Assembly (NCBI GenBank): GCA_963725185.1
Contig: CAVRXO010000003.1
Coordinates: forward strand, 434,001-498,000
Source: VAZQ01 sp963725185
GTDB lineage: Bacteria > Pseudomonadota > Alphaproteobacteria > Rhizobiales > Xanthobacteraceae
Length of the DNA: 64,000 bases
Direction: 5' to 3'
This document shows, in pieces, positions 35,333 to 43,266 of the stretch. How positions within the stretch are numbered: the first letter of the stretch is position 1; every line of letters starts with the position of its first letter. Made by a program: the position numbers and the translations under genes. Under the pieces are notes generated by a model that was not told the DNA's origin, did not search any database, and worked only from the letters and a program-made list of their open reading frames with translations.

Positions 35333-36334
35333 ATGTCCCAAGCAACGCAGCCAATCCATGCAAGAGCCTCGCGCGCGACGCCCTGGCACCTGGCCTTGGC
35401 GGCAGCCGCGACCCTTATGGCCCTGCAACCGGCTCTCGCCGACGACCTGCTCAAGCTCACCATCGGCCAGCGCGGCAACTGGGACACCGCGATCTCGCAA
35501 CTCGGCGACACGGCCGGCATCTTCAAGAAACACGGCCTCACCCTCGAGATGATCTACACCGCTGGCTCGGGCGAGACTTTGCAGCCGGTGATCGCCGGCA
35601 GCGTCGATCTCGGCCTTGCGGTCGGCACGCTCGGCGCCATGGCTGCCTATTCGAAGGGCGCTCCGGTGCGCATCATCGGAGCGGAAGCGACCGGCGCCGC
35701 CGATTACTGGTACGTCAAGGCTTCCTCCCCGATCAAGACGCTCAAGGACCTCAACGGCAGGACCATCGCCTATTCCACCGCCGGCTCCTCGACCGAGAGC
35801 GTGGTGCGCGCTTTCATCAAGGAGAACGGCCTCACCTCGGCCAAGGCCATGTCGACCGGCGGCGCGCCCTCGACCATGACGGCGGTGATGACCGGTCAGG
35901 TCGATGCCGGCTGGGCCTCGCCGCCGGGCGGGCTCAAGGAGATCGACGAAGGCCAAATCCGCCTGCTCGCCCGCGCCACCGATGCGGCGATCGTGCGCGG
36001 CCAGACCATCCGCGTGATCGTGGCCAATGCCCAGGTCCTGGAAAAGCGCAAGGACGTGGTCGAGCGCTACATGCAGGCCTATCGCGAGACCATCGATTAC
36101 ATGTACGGCGACAACCCGCGGGTGCTCAAGGACTACGCCGCCTTCGCCGGCGTGAGCGAGGCCATGGCAAAGCGGGTGCGCGACGAATTCTTCCCGCGCG
36201 CCCTGGTGATGCCCGACGAGATCAAAGGCCTCGACTCGCTGATGGCCGACGCAGTCGAGCTGAAGTTCATCTCAGCACCGCTGAGCAAGGCTCAGATCGC
36301 CGATCTGGTGCAGCTGCAAAGGCCGAAGCCGTAG
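35333..36334 (+). CDS. ABC-type solute-binding protein (NMT1/SsuA-like)
   Basis: 333 residues from ATG 35333, preceded by AGGAG at seven bases. A signal peptide (LALAAAATLMALQPALA) is followed by TIGQRGNWDTAISQLGDTAG, LEMIYTAGSGETLQPVIAG, SVDLGLAVGTLGAMAAYSKG and GAPSTMTAVMTGQVDAGWAS. This is the NMT1/THI5-like periplasmic fold that binds sulfonates, taurine, nitrates or aromatic acids. It is probably cotranscribed with the TPP enzyme 28 bp upstream. No permease or ATPase gene is next to it. A strong terminator follows at 36432. Confidence 0.87.
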   Translation: MSQATQPIHARASRATPWHLALAAAATLMALQPALADDLLKLTIGQRGNWDTAISQLGDTAGIFKKHGLTLEMIYTAGSGETLQPVIAGSVDLGLAVGTLGAMAAYSKGAPVRIIGAEATGAADYWYVKASSPIKTLKDLNGRTIAYSTAGSSTESVVRAFIKENGLTSAKAMSTGGAPSTMTAVMTGQVDAGWASPPGGLKEIDEGQIRLLARATDAAIVRGQTIRVIVANAQVLEKRKDVVERYMQAYRETIDYMYGDNPRVLKDYAAFAGVSEAMAKRVRDEFFPRALVMPDEIKGLDSLMADAVELKFISAPLSKAQIADLVQLQRPKP

Positions 36335-36431
36335 CGACTTCCAGCCGGCTGAAAATCGCTGCCGGCGCCGCTGGAACTCGCCAACGGAACTAAAGGCATA
36401 GTTGCCGGTTGTGCCCTTGAAGCGGATTGCC

Positions 36432-36463
36432 AAGCCCCGCGCCTGTTACGGGGCTTTTTCTTT
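36432..36463 (+). terminator. Intrinsic terminator after the solute-binding gene
   Basis: AAGCCCCG (36432-36439) pairs with CGGGGCTT (36449-36456) over a nine-base loop and is followed by TTTTCTTTT. This is the clearest rho-independent terminator in the window. It ends the TPP enzyme/solute-binding transcript before the pilin gene. Confidence 0.85.
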
Positions 36464-36584
36464 TCGGGAATGTCGAGGGTGGTCATTCCCGGATCATACG
36501 CACTCGCCCCGACGAGTTCATGTGCGACGGCACCTTGGTGCTCACACTCCAAGGCATGTTATTTTTTGCTCATGGAGTATGTCT

Positions 36585-36743
36585 ATGCGTCATGTCATCG
36601 CCTTTGCCAGAGATGAGCGCGCCGCGACGGCCATCGAATATGGCTTGATCGTCACCGGCATCGCATTGGGCACCCTGGCGGTTCTTTCCGGCATCGGTGC
36701 GAAGCTCGCGGCCGCATTCTTGTTGCTGAAAGACGCGATGTAA
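36585..36743 (+). CDS. Flp/Fap pilin component
   Basis: A 52-residue Flp-type pilin precursor. It starts MRHVIAFARDERAATAIEYG, with GGAG seven bases upstream, and continues LIVTGIALGTLAVLSGIG. The prepilin-like cleavage region ATAIEYGLI with Glu at +5 and a single hydrophobic helix are typical. Flp pilins are normally encoded with cpa/tad assembly genes. None are in the window, so it must be assembled, if at all, by a locus elsewhere. A patatin-like lipoprotein gene follows after 33 bp. Confidence 0.85.
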   Translation: MRHVIAFARDERAATAIEYGLIVTGIALGTLAVLSGIGAKLAAAFLLLKDAM

Positions 36744-36776
36744 GAGAGATAAAGGCGCCGCAGGCTCTGAAACCTG

Positions 36777-37913
36777 ATGAGACCTTCGGTTCATCGAGTG
36801 GCCATCTGCGTCTGCACTCTGGCCCTCGCCGGTTGCGCAAGCGTGCCGCGCATTCCCTATACCCAGCAGGAACAGGCGACCGCTGCCATTCCCGGCATTC
36901 CCAACGCTCGCTTGTGGGCGGATGACCCCGCCGCCATCGCGACCGCACGCCGCTCGGTCGTCGCCCGGGTCGCGCTCAAGCAGCCGACCGTGCTGGCGCT
37001 GTCCGGCGGCGGCGCAAATGGCGCGTTCGGCGCGGGCCTGTTGAGCGGATGGTCCGCTCGCGGCACCCGGCCGCAATTCACCTTCGTGACCGGAGCAAGC
37101 TCCGGAGCGCTGATCGCACCATTCGCATTTCTGGGGGCCGGGTATGACGAAGCGCTCCGCAGCGTATTCGCCAGCGGCGAGATGGCGAACTTGCTGCAGC
37201 CCGACGGATTGGCGGGCTTCTTCGGCACCGGCATCTTCAAGACGGCTCCGCTCAGAGAATTGATTGCACGACATGTCGACGGCGAGATGCTTGAAGCAAT
37301 TGCGCGAGAGTATCGAACCGGACGTCGACTCTACGTCGTGACGACCAATCTCGACGCGCAACGCACCGCCATCTGGGACATGGGCAAGATTGCCGCCAGC
37401 GACGATCCGAGAGCGCTTGACCTTTTTCGCAACATCCTGACCGCTTCGGCGAGCGTCCCGGGCTTGTTCTCGCCCGTTCTCATCGATGTCGAAGCGGAGG
37501 GACGGCGTTTCGCCGAAATGCATGTCGACGGCGGCGTGACGACAAACATTCTCATCGTGCCGGAGGGGGTGCTGACATCGGGCACTCCGCTCTTTGCCCC
37601 GGATGCGCGGCCAAAGGTCTATATCGTGATGAACGGCAAGCTTGCGCCGGAATTCGAGGTCGTGGAGCCGGCAACGGTGCCGATCGTGACCCGCTCGTTT
37701 GAAACTTCCGTTCGCGCCAACACGCGCAGCACATTGCTCGCCGCCTATCAATTCGCCAAAAGCCGGAGCTGGGAGTTCAACCTGGCCTCGATCGATTCCC
37801 AATATCCGACTTCCCAATCGATGGGCTTTGACACCGCCTATATGCGGGGCTTGTTTGAATACGGGTTTCAGATGGGGAGAGCCGGACAGCCCTGGCGATC
37901 GAAGCTCGATTAA
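36777..37913 (+). CDS. Patatin-like phospholipase lipoprotein
   Basis: 378 residues. The lipobox LALAGC at residues 14-20 marks it as a lipoprotein. The patatin fold is evident from LALSGGGANGAFGAGLLSGW (oxyanion Gly-rich loop), VTGASSGALIAPFA (GxSxG, catalytic Ser) and MHVDGGVTTNI (DGG, catalytic Asp). It would be a membrane-anchored acyl hydrolase in the periplasm. It starts 33 bp after the Flp pilin gene, but no functional link is evident. Confidence 0.9.
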   Translation: MRPSVHRVAICVCTLALAGCASVPRIPYTQQEQATAAIPGIPNARLWADDPAAIATARRSVVARVALKQPTVLALSGGGANGAFGAGLLSGWSARGTRPQFTFVTGASSGALIAPFAFLGAGYDEALRSVFASGEMANLLQPDGLAGFFGTGIFKTAPLRELIARHVDGEMLEAIAREYRTGRRLYVVTTNLDAQRTAIWDMGKIAASDDPRALDLFRNILTASASVPGLFSPVLIDVEAEGRRFAEMHVDGGVTTNILIVPEGVLTSGTPLFAPDARPKVYIVMNGKLAPEFEVVEPATVPIVTRSFETSVRANTRSTLLAAYQFAKSRSWEFNLASIDSQYPTSQSMGFDTAYMRGLFEYGFQMGRAGQPWRSKLD

Positions 37914-37973
37914 CGGCGCGGAGAAGGTCGCAAGGTCGATCGGCCCCGTAACTATCTCCGCGTACGGTGTCGT

Positions 37974-38204
37974 CTACAGTTGGCCATAGCGCTTGAGCAC
38001 ATCCCGGCAGGCATTGCCGACCCGGAAGCTGTGGGCTGCCAAGGTGGCCCCGCACCGAAGGAGATTGCTGAAGGTCATGCCTTCGGAGCGGTCGCAGAAT
38101 CGAGCAGCGGCGGGGCGGCACGGCGCCAGATCGTTCACATCAAGAGCGGCAGCCCCCGTGACCGACAGGCCAAGGAGCAGCCCCACCAAGAGAGTCGCTT
38201 TCAT
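37974..38204 (-). CDS. Small secreted Cys-containing protein
   Basis: 76 residues with a clear signal peptide (KATLLVGLLLGLSVTGAAA). The mature part has four cysteines (APCRPAAARFCDRSEG, NLLRCGATLAAHSF, GNACRDVLKRYGQL) that could form two disulfides. A similar short family with CRPAAARFCDRSEGM is familiar in Bradyrhizobium relatives, of unknown function. It is convergent with the patatin gene and lies 82 bp upstream of the next minus-strand gene's stop. Confidence 0.7.
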   Translation of the reverse strand: MKATLLVGLLLGLSVTGAAALDVNDLAPCRPAAARFCDRSEGMTFSNLLRCGATLAAHSFRVGNACRDVLKRYGQL

Positions 38205-38286
38205 TTGCTGATTCCCCTCGAGCTATGCCTCTACAACACCTTCCTGTGGAAATCGTTCCCGGCGGTATCTGATAATTGCCGGATTC

Positions 38287-39276
38287 TTAGATGGTGAAGC
38301 TCTCATGCGTCGAGGGATGAAACAGTTCCTCCGGCGTGACCTGGCGGGCGGACAATCCCTGCCCATGGTGATGGCGCAGGAACGTCTCCAGCACCTTGCG
38401 GTTGGGGGCAAGCCCGTAGGACCAGAAGTCGTGCCCCATCAGCTCGCGCGCGGCCTTGAGCTGCTCCTCGACGAACGGCAGCGTGCATTTCGAGGTCGCG
38501 GTGTCCTCGAGCTCCTCCAGGCACTTGGTCTTGGCCTGCTCGAAGGCTTTGAGCACCGCCGCCGGCAGCCAGGGATGCTGCTCCACCAGCGTGCGGCGAA
38601 TGCCGGTGACGTGCATGATCGGAAAGATGCCGGTGCGCTTGTAGTAGTCGCGTCCGGCCGCGATCGGATCGGCAAACAGCCAGCCGATATTGGGGTGGTG
38701 CCTGCCGGCGAGGCTCGGCACCCGCGGCGCGATGAAGGCGTCGATCTCGCCGCTTTGCAGCAGCTCCGAGATGGTGCGGCCCGCAGGCGCGTTCTCCATA
38801 TGCACGCCGGGCGGCAGCTTGATGGTGATCTTCTCCGGGCGGCTCGGATCGTCGATCCCGCCGCGCACCCAGGTCACGTCGGACGGCTTGATGCCGTGAT
38901 CGTCCTCCAGGATGATGCGTGCCCACACGCAGGCGGTCAGCTGATATTCGGGCAGGCCGATGCGCTTGCCCTTGAGATCGGCCGGGGATTTGATGCGGTC
39001 GGTGCGCACATAGATCGAGTTGTGGCGGAACGCGCGCGAGACGAAGGCCGGCACCCCGACATAGGGACAATTGCGCTCCGCGGTCTTGACCGTGAAGCTC
39101 GACATCGACAGCTCGCAGATGTCGAAATCCTGGGTCCGGAAGGCGCGGAAGAAGATCTCCTCCGGCGGCAGCATCATGAACACGGGATCGACGCCATCGA
39201 TCTGCACCGAGCCGTCGAACAAGGCACGGGCGCGATCGTAATTGCCGATCGCGACCGATAGATTGAGCTTTGACAT
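38287..39276 (-). CDS. 4,5-dihydroxyphthalate decarboxylase-like / solute-binding-fold protein
   Basis: 329 residues without a signal peptide. Blocks such as MMLPPEEIFFRAFRTQDFDI, ELSMSSFTVKTAE, VSRAFRHNSIYVR, LKGKRIGLPEYQLTACVWAR and NIGWLFADPIAAGRDYYKRT match proteins annotated as 4,5-dihydroxyphthalate decarboxylase. This family shares the periplasmic type II binding-protein fold but is cytoplasmic. True decarboxylase activity is proven for few members. It is monocistronic here. A role in aromatic-acid breakdown is plausible but not shown by the neighbours. Confidence 0.8.
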   Translation of the reverse strand: MSKLNLSVAIGNYDRARALFDGSVQIDGVDPVFMMLPPEEIFFRAFRTQDFDICELSMSSFTVKTAERNCPYVGVPAFVSRAFRHNSIYVRTDRIKSPADLKGKRIGLPEYQLTACVWARIILEDDHGIKPSDVTWVRGGIDDPSRPEKITIKLPPGVHMENAPAGRTISELLQSGEIDAFIAPRVPSLAGRHHPNIGWLFADPIAAGRDYYKRTGIFPIMHVTGIRRTLVEQHPWLPAAVLKAFEQAKTKCLEELEDTATSKCTLPFVEEQLKAARELMGHDFWSYGLAPNRKVLETFLRHHHGQGLSARQVTPEELFHPSTHESFTI

Positions 39277-39317
39277 GTTGATACCGCCCTATGAAAGATC
39301 GCCAATTGGTATCGTTG

Positions 39318-39343
39318 CCGGGCTTGATCCGGTCAAGACCGGG
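39318..39343. repeat. Short palindromic element
   Basis: CCGGGCTTGA-TCCGG-TCAAGACCGG is an inverted repeat with nine of ten positions paired. It lies in the 85-bp gap between recJ and the minus-strand gene that precedes it. Similar GGGCTTGA-TCCGG palindromes are dispersed in genomes of this group, so it may be a REP-like element. Confidence 0.45.
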
Positions 39344-39361
39344 CGTGGCGGTTCCTAACCA

Positions 39362-41167
39362 TCATCCGACTGCCGGCGCGATGTCGATCAGGCGCAGCTG
39401 CATGCGCTCCTCCCCGTTCCAGCGATCGACTGCAAGCGATCCGGCCGCATGCACGGCACGCCCGCGATTGTCCAGGAGCGCCGCGCCAAGCTTTTGGCCG
39501 GCGGCCCGGAAGGCGATAACGTTGATGGTAGAGCCGTCGCCGGCGCGCAAGCGCGCGCGCAGATGCGACTGGCCGGCCGCCTCCACATAGGTGAGCTGAT
39601 GGCCGGGCAAGACCAGCACCGGCTCCGGATTGCCGGCGCCGAACGGACCGGCGCGGCCGATCGATGCCACGGTCTCGAGATTTGCCGCTCCCGCCGTCAG
39701 CGCCCCGTCGATCAGCAGGCGATCCGACCGGCGCGCCCCGGCCACGGCGGCCCCAAGCCGGTCCTCGAGATACGCGCGAAACGGCCCGAGCGCGTCGCGC
39801 TTGAGCGTCACCCCGGCCGCCATGGCGTGGCCGCCGCCTTTGATCAGAAGCCCCTCGCGCACGGCTTGGCGCACCGCGCTGCCGAGGTCGACGCCCGCGA
39901 TCGAGCGGCCCGAGCCGGTGCCGATACCGCCCGGCCCGAGCGCGATCGCGAAGGCCGGCCGGCCGAACCGCTCCTTGAGCCGCGCCGCGACCAGGCCGAC
40001 CACGCCCGGATGCCAACCCTCGGCGGCAGTGACGACGACGGCACCGCGTTCCTCCAGGCCGAGCGCCGCCATGGCCTCCGCTTCGGCCTGCTCCAGCGCC
40101 ACGGCCTCGATCACCTGGCGCTCGCGGTTGAGCCGGTCGAGCTCGGTCGCAAGGCGCTCGGCCTCGATCGGGTCCGCCTGCAGCATCAGCTCCACGCCCA
40201 GGCCGGCGCGACCGATGCGGCCGCCCGCATTGATGCGCGGCCCGAGCAGGAAGCCGAGATGCCAAGGCTCCGGCGGCCCGCCCAGGCGCGCAATGTCCAT
40301 GAGAGCGGTCAATCCGACATTGTCGCGCCGGCGCAGCGCCAGCAGCCCCTTGGCCACAAAGGCGCGGTTGAGGCCCTTGAGCGGAACCACGTCGGCGACG
40401 GTGCCGAGCGCGACCAGATCGAGGAGGCCGAGCAGATCGGGCTCGCCGCGCGGCGCCGCCCAGAAGCCGCGCCGGCGCAGCTCCCGGTTCACCGCCACCA
40501 CGACCATGAAGGTGAGACCGACGGCCGCCAGGTAGCCGAGCTGCGAGAGATCGTCGAGCCGGTTGGGATTGACCACCGCCAGCGCCGGCGGCAACGTCTC
40601 GTCGGCCTGGTGATGATCGATGACGATGGTCGAAAGCCCCAGCCGTTGGGCCTCCGCCAGCGGCTCATGGCTCAAGGTACCGCAATCGACGGTCACCAGG
40701 AGCGTCGCCCCCGCAGCGGCCAGCGAGCGGATCGCCTCGCTATTGGGGCCATAGCCTTCGAACACCCGGTCCGGAATATGGATGATCGGGTCGAGGCCGC
40801 CGAACCGCAGGAAGCGCGCCAGCACCGCGGCCGAGCTGGCGCCGTCCACATCGTAATCGCCGAAGATGGCGACCTTCTCGCCGCGCATGACGGCGTCGGC
40901 GAGCCGCGCGGCCGCCGCCGGCATGTCGGTGAGCACGCTCGGATCGGGCATCAGCAGCCGCACCGTGGGGTCGAGATATCCGACCGCGTCTTCCGCCTCG
41001 ACGCCGCGGCCCGCCAAGATGCGGGCGAGCAATTCCGGCAGTTCGTGCCGCTGCACGATGGCGAGCGCGCGCGCCGCGCCGCGTTCATCGAGCCGGTCGC
41101 GCCAGGCGCGACCGGTCGCGGACTGCTCGACGCCAAGGAAGTGGCGATTTATCGGCACAAAGTTCAT
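39362..41167 (-). CDS. recJ: Single-stranded-DNA-specific exonuclease RecJ
   Basis: About 601 residues from ATG 41167; an in-frame ATG at 41236 adds 23 residues unlike the family. A 5'-3' single-strand exonuclease of recombination and repair. DHH-family motifs: VAIFGDYDVDGASSAAVLA, LLVTVDCGT and STIVIDHHQADE (DHH). The DHHA1 domain contains GGGHAMAAGVTLKRDAL. The C-terminal OB domain ends the protein (RMQLRLIDIAPAVG-like). It belongs to the aminotransferase-hom-glpX-recJ neighbourhood conserved in alphaproteobacteria, here interrupted by a small gene and a toxin-antitoxin remnant. Confidence 0.95.
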   Translation of the reverse strand: MNFVPINRHFLGVEQSATGRAWRDRLDERGAARALAIVQRHELPELLARILAGRGVEAEDAVGYLDPTVRLLMPDPSVLTDMPAAAARLADAVMRGEKVAIFGDYDVDGASSAAVLARFLRFGGLDPIIHIPDRVFEGYGPNSEAIRSLAAAGATLLVTVDCGTLSHEPLAEAQRLGLSTIVIDHHQADETLPPALAVVNPNRLDDLSQLGYLAAVGLTFMVVVAVNRELRRRGFWAAPRGEPDLLGLLDLVALGTVADVVPLKGLNRAFVAKGLLALRRRDNVGLTALMDIARLGGPPEPWHLGFLLGPRINAGGRIGRAGLGVELMLQADPIEAERLATELDRLNRERQVIEAVALEQAEAEAMAALGLEERGAVVVTAAEGWHPGVVGLVAARLKERFGRPAFAIALGPGGIGTGSGRSIAGVDLGSAVRQAVREGLLIKGGGHAMAAGVTLKRDALGPFRAYLEDRLGAAVAGARRSDRLLIDGALTAGAANLETVASIGRAGPFGAGNPEPVLVLPGHQLTYVEAAGQSHLRARLRAGDGSTINVIAFRAAGQKLGAALLDNRGRAVHAAGSLAVDRWNGEERMQLRLIDIAPAVG

Positions 41168-41261
41168 GCAGGCGATAAGAGCCGAGACGGGCGATTCGGT
41201 CGAGCCCAAGGCCGGCTCAAGAGCCGGCTGAAGCACGGCTCAAGCGCCGGCCAGGCGGCGC

Positions 41262-41717
41262 TCAGTCAAAGGTCCTCCAAGCGGTGCGCAACGGCGCCAA
41301 GCCCATGAAGCTCTCGCAAATCGCCATGGCTTGCGCATAGATCTGCTTGGAGATCTTGTTCGCCGCCCCTGCCATCTGTTCCTCGATCGCGCCGGCGAGC
41401 GCCAGCGCCGCCGTCGCGCAGACGCGCCGCACATGGGGGACCGCATCGGGACAGCGGTCGAGACCGTCCTCGTCCAGCAAGGCCCGGGCCTCGCCGATCG
41501 CATCGGCCGCAAGACGCGCCTGCCCGATCAAATAGAGCCACGGACGGGTATCGAGGCCGCTCAAGCGATCGGCGGCCTCGCGCTCGATCAGCCGCAGCGC
41601 CTCGACGCGTGGCTTGATCGCACGCGCGGCAGCCGCCGGATAGTTCCCGCATGGCGCCGCCTGCGCCGCAGCCAGGGATGAACAGCTGATCGCAAGCACC
41701 GCCATGCAAACTTTCAC
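41262..41717 (-). CDS. Hypothetical exported protein
   Basis: About 151 residues if started at GTG 41717, which has AAGGGG eight bases upstream and gives a signal peptide (VCMAVLAISCSSLAAAQAA). The mature part is helical and Ala-rich (YPAAAARAIKPRVEALRLIE, LYLIGQARLAADAIGEARAL, IYAQAMAICESFMGLAPL) with about four Cys. I do not recognise the family. It sits between recJ and the vapB remnant locus, in the same direction as recJ. Confidence 0.6.
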   Translation of the reverse strand: MKVCMAVLAISCSSLAAAQAAPCGNYPAAAARAIKPRVEALRLIEREAADRLSGLDTRPWLYLIGQARLAADAIGEARALLDEDGLDRCPDAVPHVRRVCATAALALAGAIEEQMAGAANKISKQIYAQAMAICESFMGLAPLRTAWRTFD

Positions 41718-41846
41718 CGATTCGCCCCTTCGACGATGAGCCGACGTGCTCACGGGTTGCAACAAGCCTCTGCACTCTTCATTGCTGATACGCCGAATTT
41801 GCACTTGCCTGAACCAGCCGATGCGGCGCATGGACGCGACCTGGGC

Positions 41847-41962
41847 TCAGATCCGCGGTGCAACCAAGCGCAGCTTAGGAAAATATCTGCGATATCGGCG
41901 CGCATCGCGCGTCAGCAGCGCCCATCCTTCGATCGCCGCACATTCGTGTCGACGAGAATCGC
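41847..41962 (-). pseudogene. Internally deleted VapC PIN-domain toxin
   Basis: Directly after the vapB stop the minus strand reads AILVDTNV, the start of a PIN-domain toxin. At about 41940 it jumps, in another frame, to CAAIEGWALLTRDARRYRRY then FPKLRLVAPRI and a stop at 41847-41849, the typical VapC C-terminus. Roughly 90 residues of the PIN core, including the middle acidic catalytic residues, are missing. The toxin cannot be active. Confidence 0.8.
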
Positions 41963-42196
41963 TCAGGGCTCGCCTCGCGTCATGGCCATGATCTCGTCGG
42001 TGCTCAGGCCCTTACCGGCGTGGCCGCGAAGGCGGGCAAGCCGGTTTGCCCGAGGTTTCTTCTCGACCTTGACCAGGACGACGCGGCCGTCCTTGCCTCG
42101 CTCGAAATCAATCACGCTTCCTGGACCGATCCCCAAGAGCTCACGCACCCGCTTGGGAATCGTGATTTGGCCCTTGCTTGTGACCGTTGCCGTCAT
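41963..42196 (-). CDS. vapB: AbrB/SpoVT-type antitoxin VapB (orphan)
   Basis: 77 residues from ATG 42196. The swapped-hairpin AbrB domain is complete (TATVTSKGQITIPKRVRELL, GIGPGSVIDFERGKDG), followed by a basic linker and a C-terminal toxin-binding segment (GLSTDEIMAMTRGEP). Normally it represses its own operon and neutralises the VapC nuclease. The VapC gene immediately downstream is reduced to its two ends, so this antitoxin is left without its partner. It starts 14 bp after the glpX stop and may be cotranscribed with it. Confidence 0.88.
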   Translation of the reverse strand: MTATVTSKGQITIPKRVRELLGIGPGSVIDFERGKDGRVVLVKVEKKPRANRLARLRGHAGKGLSTDEIMAMTRGEP

Positions 42197-42210
42197 GGCG
42201 CCGAGCCTGC

Positions 42211-43204
42211 CTAATCCAGATGGAACTTGTCGAGCTGGCGGTGCTCGGCACGGATCCAGCGCACCGTGCCGGTGACCGAGCGCATCACCACGGTCTCGGT
42301 CTCGATCGCGTCGCGCCTGAACTTGACGCCGCGCAGCATGGCGCCGTCGGTGACGCCGGTGGCGGCGAACAGGCAGTCGCCGCGCACCATGTCCTCCATG
42401 CGATAGCGCCGGCGCGGGTCGCTGATGCCCATCTTCAAGGCGCGCTCGCGCTTCTCCTGGGTATCGAGCACCAGGCGGCATTGGATCTGGCCGCCGATGC
42501 ACGCGCATCGCCGCCGCCGCCAGCACCCCCTCGGGTGCGCCGCCGATGCCGATATAGATGTCGATCCCGGTGCCCGGGTCGGCGGTGTGAATGATCCCGG
42601 CCACGTCGCCGTCGGTGATCAGCCGGACGGCGGCGCCGGCCTTGCGCACGCCGGCGATCACATCGGCATGTCGCGGACGATCGAGAACGAGCGCCGTGAT
42701 GTCGGAAGGCTTGACGCCCTTGGCCTTGGCAAGCTTGCGGATATTGTCCTCCGCCGGCGCGTCGAGATCGACCACGTCCTGCGGATAGCCGGGACCGACC
42801 GCGATCTTTTCCATGTAGACGTCGGGGGCGTTGAGCAGGCTGCCGCCTTCCGCCATCGCCATGGTGGCAATGGCGCCGGGCATGGCCTTGGCGCACAACG
42901 TCGTGCCTTCGAGTGGATCGACCGCGATATCGACCTTGGGGCCGATCCTGCTGCCGAGCGTCTCGCCGATGAACAGCATCGGCGCCTCGTCGCGCTCGCC
43001 CTCGCCGATCACCACCGTGCCGTCGATCGGAAGCGTGTTGAGCTCGCGCCGCATCGCATCGACGGCGGCCTGATCGGCGGCCTTCTCGTCGCCGCGTCCG
43101 CACAGCCGCGCCGCCGCCACCGCGGCACGCTCGGTGACACGCACGATCTCGAGCGACAGAATGCGCTCCAGCTTGTGCCGTGGTTGGTCGGTGAGCGTCG
43201 CCAT
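42211..43204 (-). CDS. glpX: Fructose-1,6-bisphosphatase class II (GlpX), frameshifted
   Basis: A class II fructose-1,6-bisphosphatase for gluconeogenesis (and the Calvin cycle where present). The first 230 residues contain GTVVIGEGERDEAPMLFIGE, DIAVDPLEGTTLCA (metal/substrate site), GGSLLNAPDVYMEKIAVGPG and GGAPEGVLAAAAMR. The rest (CIGGQIQCRLVLDT, MVRGDCLFAATGVTDG, HRQLDKFHLD) is in the next frame and ends at 42211. Removing one base near 42503 gives about 330 residues, the usual length. Without the correction the frame runs on into vapB. It is probably a sequence error in an otherwise normal gene, 62 bp downstream of hom. Confidence 0.9.
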
Positions 43205-43266
43205 CGTGGCAGGTTTCCTTTTTTTCAGCGGCGGTTTCTCTTGGCCGCGACGTGGTCGCTTTCGCG

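Noticed and set aside
33355..35541. 728-codon minus-strand frame opposite the TPP enzyme
   Set aside because: Shadow of a high-GC gene; Arg/Asp/His-rich, no domain similarity, and the plus-strand TPP enzyme is certain.
36380..36410. GGAAC-N17-GTT resembling a general-stress (EcfG) promoter
   Set aside because: It is followed at once by a strong terminator with no gene between them, so it is probably a chance match.
41963..43204. Apparent GlpX-VapB fusion protein
   Set aside because: The middle part is out of frame for GlpX; a one-base correction restores a normal GlpX ending at 42211 and a separate VapB starting at 42196.
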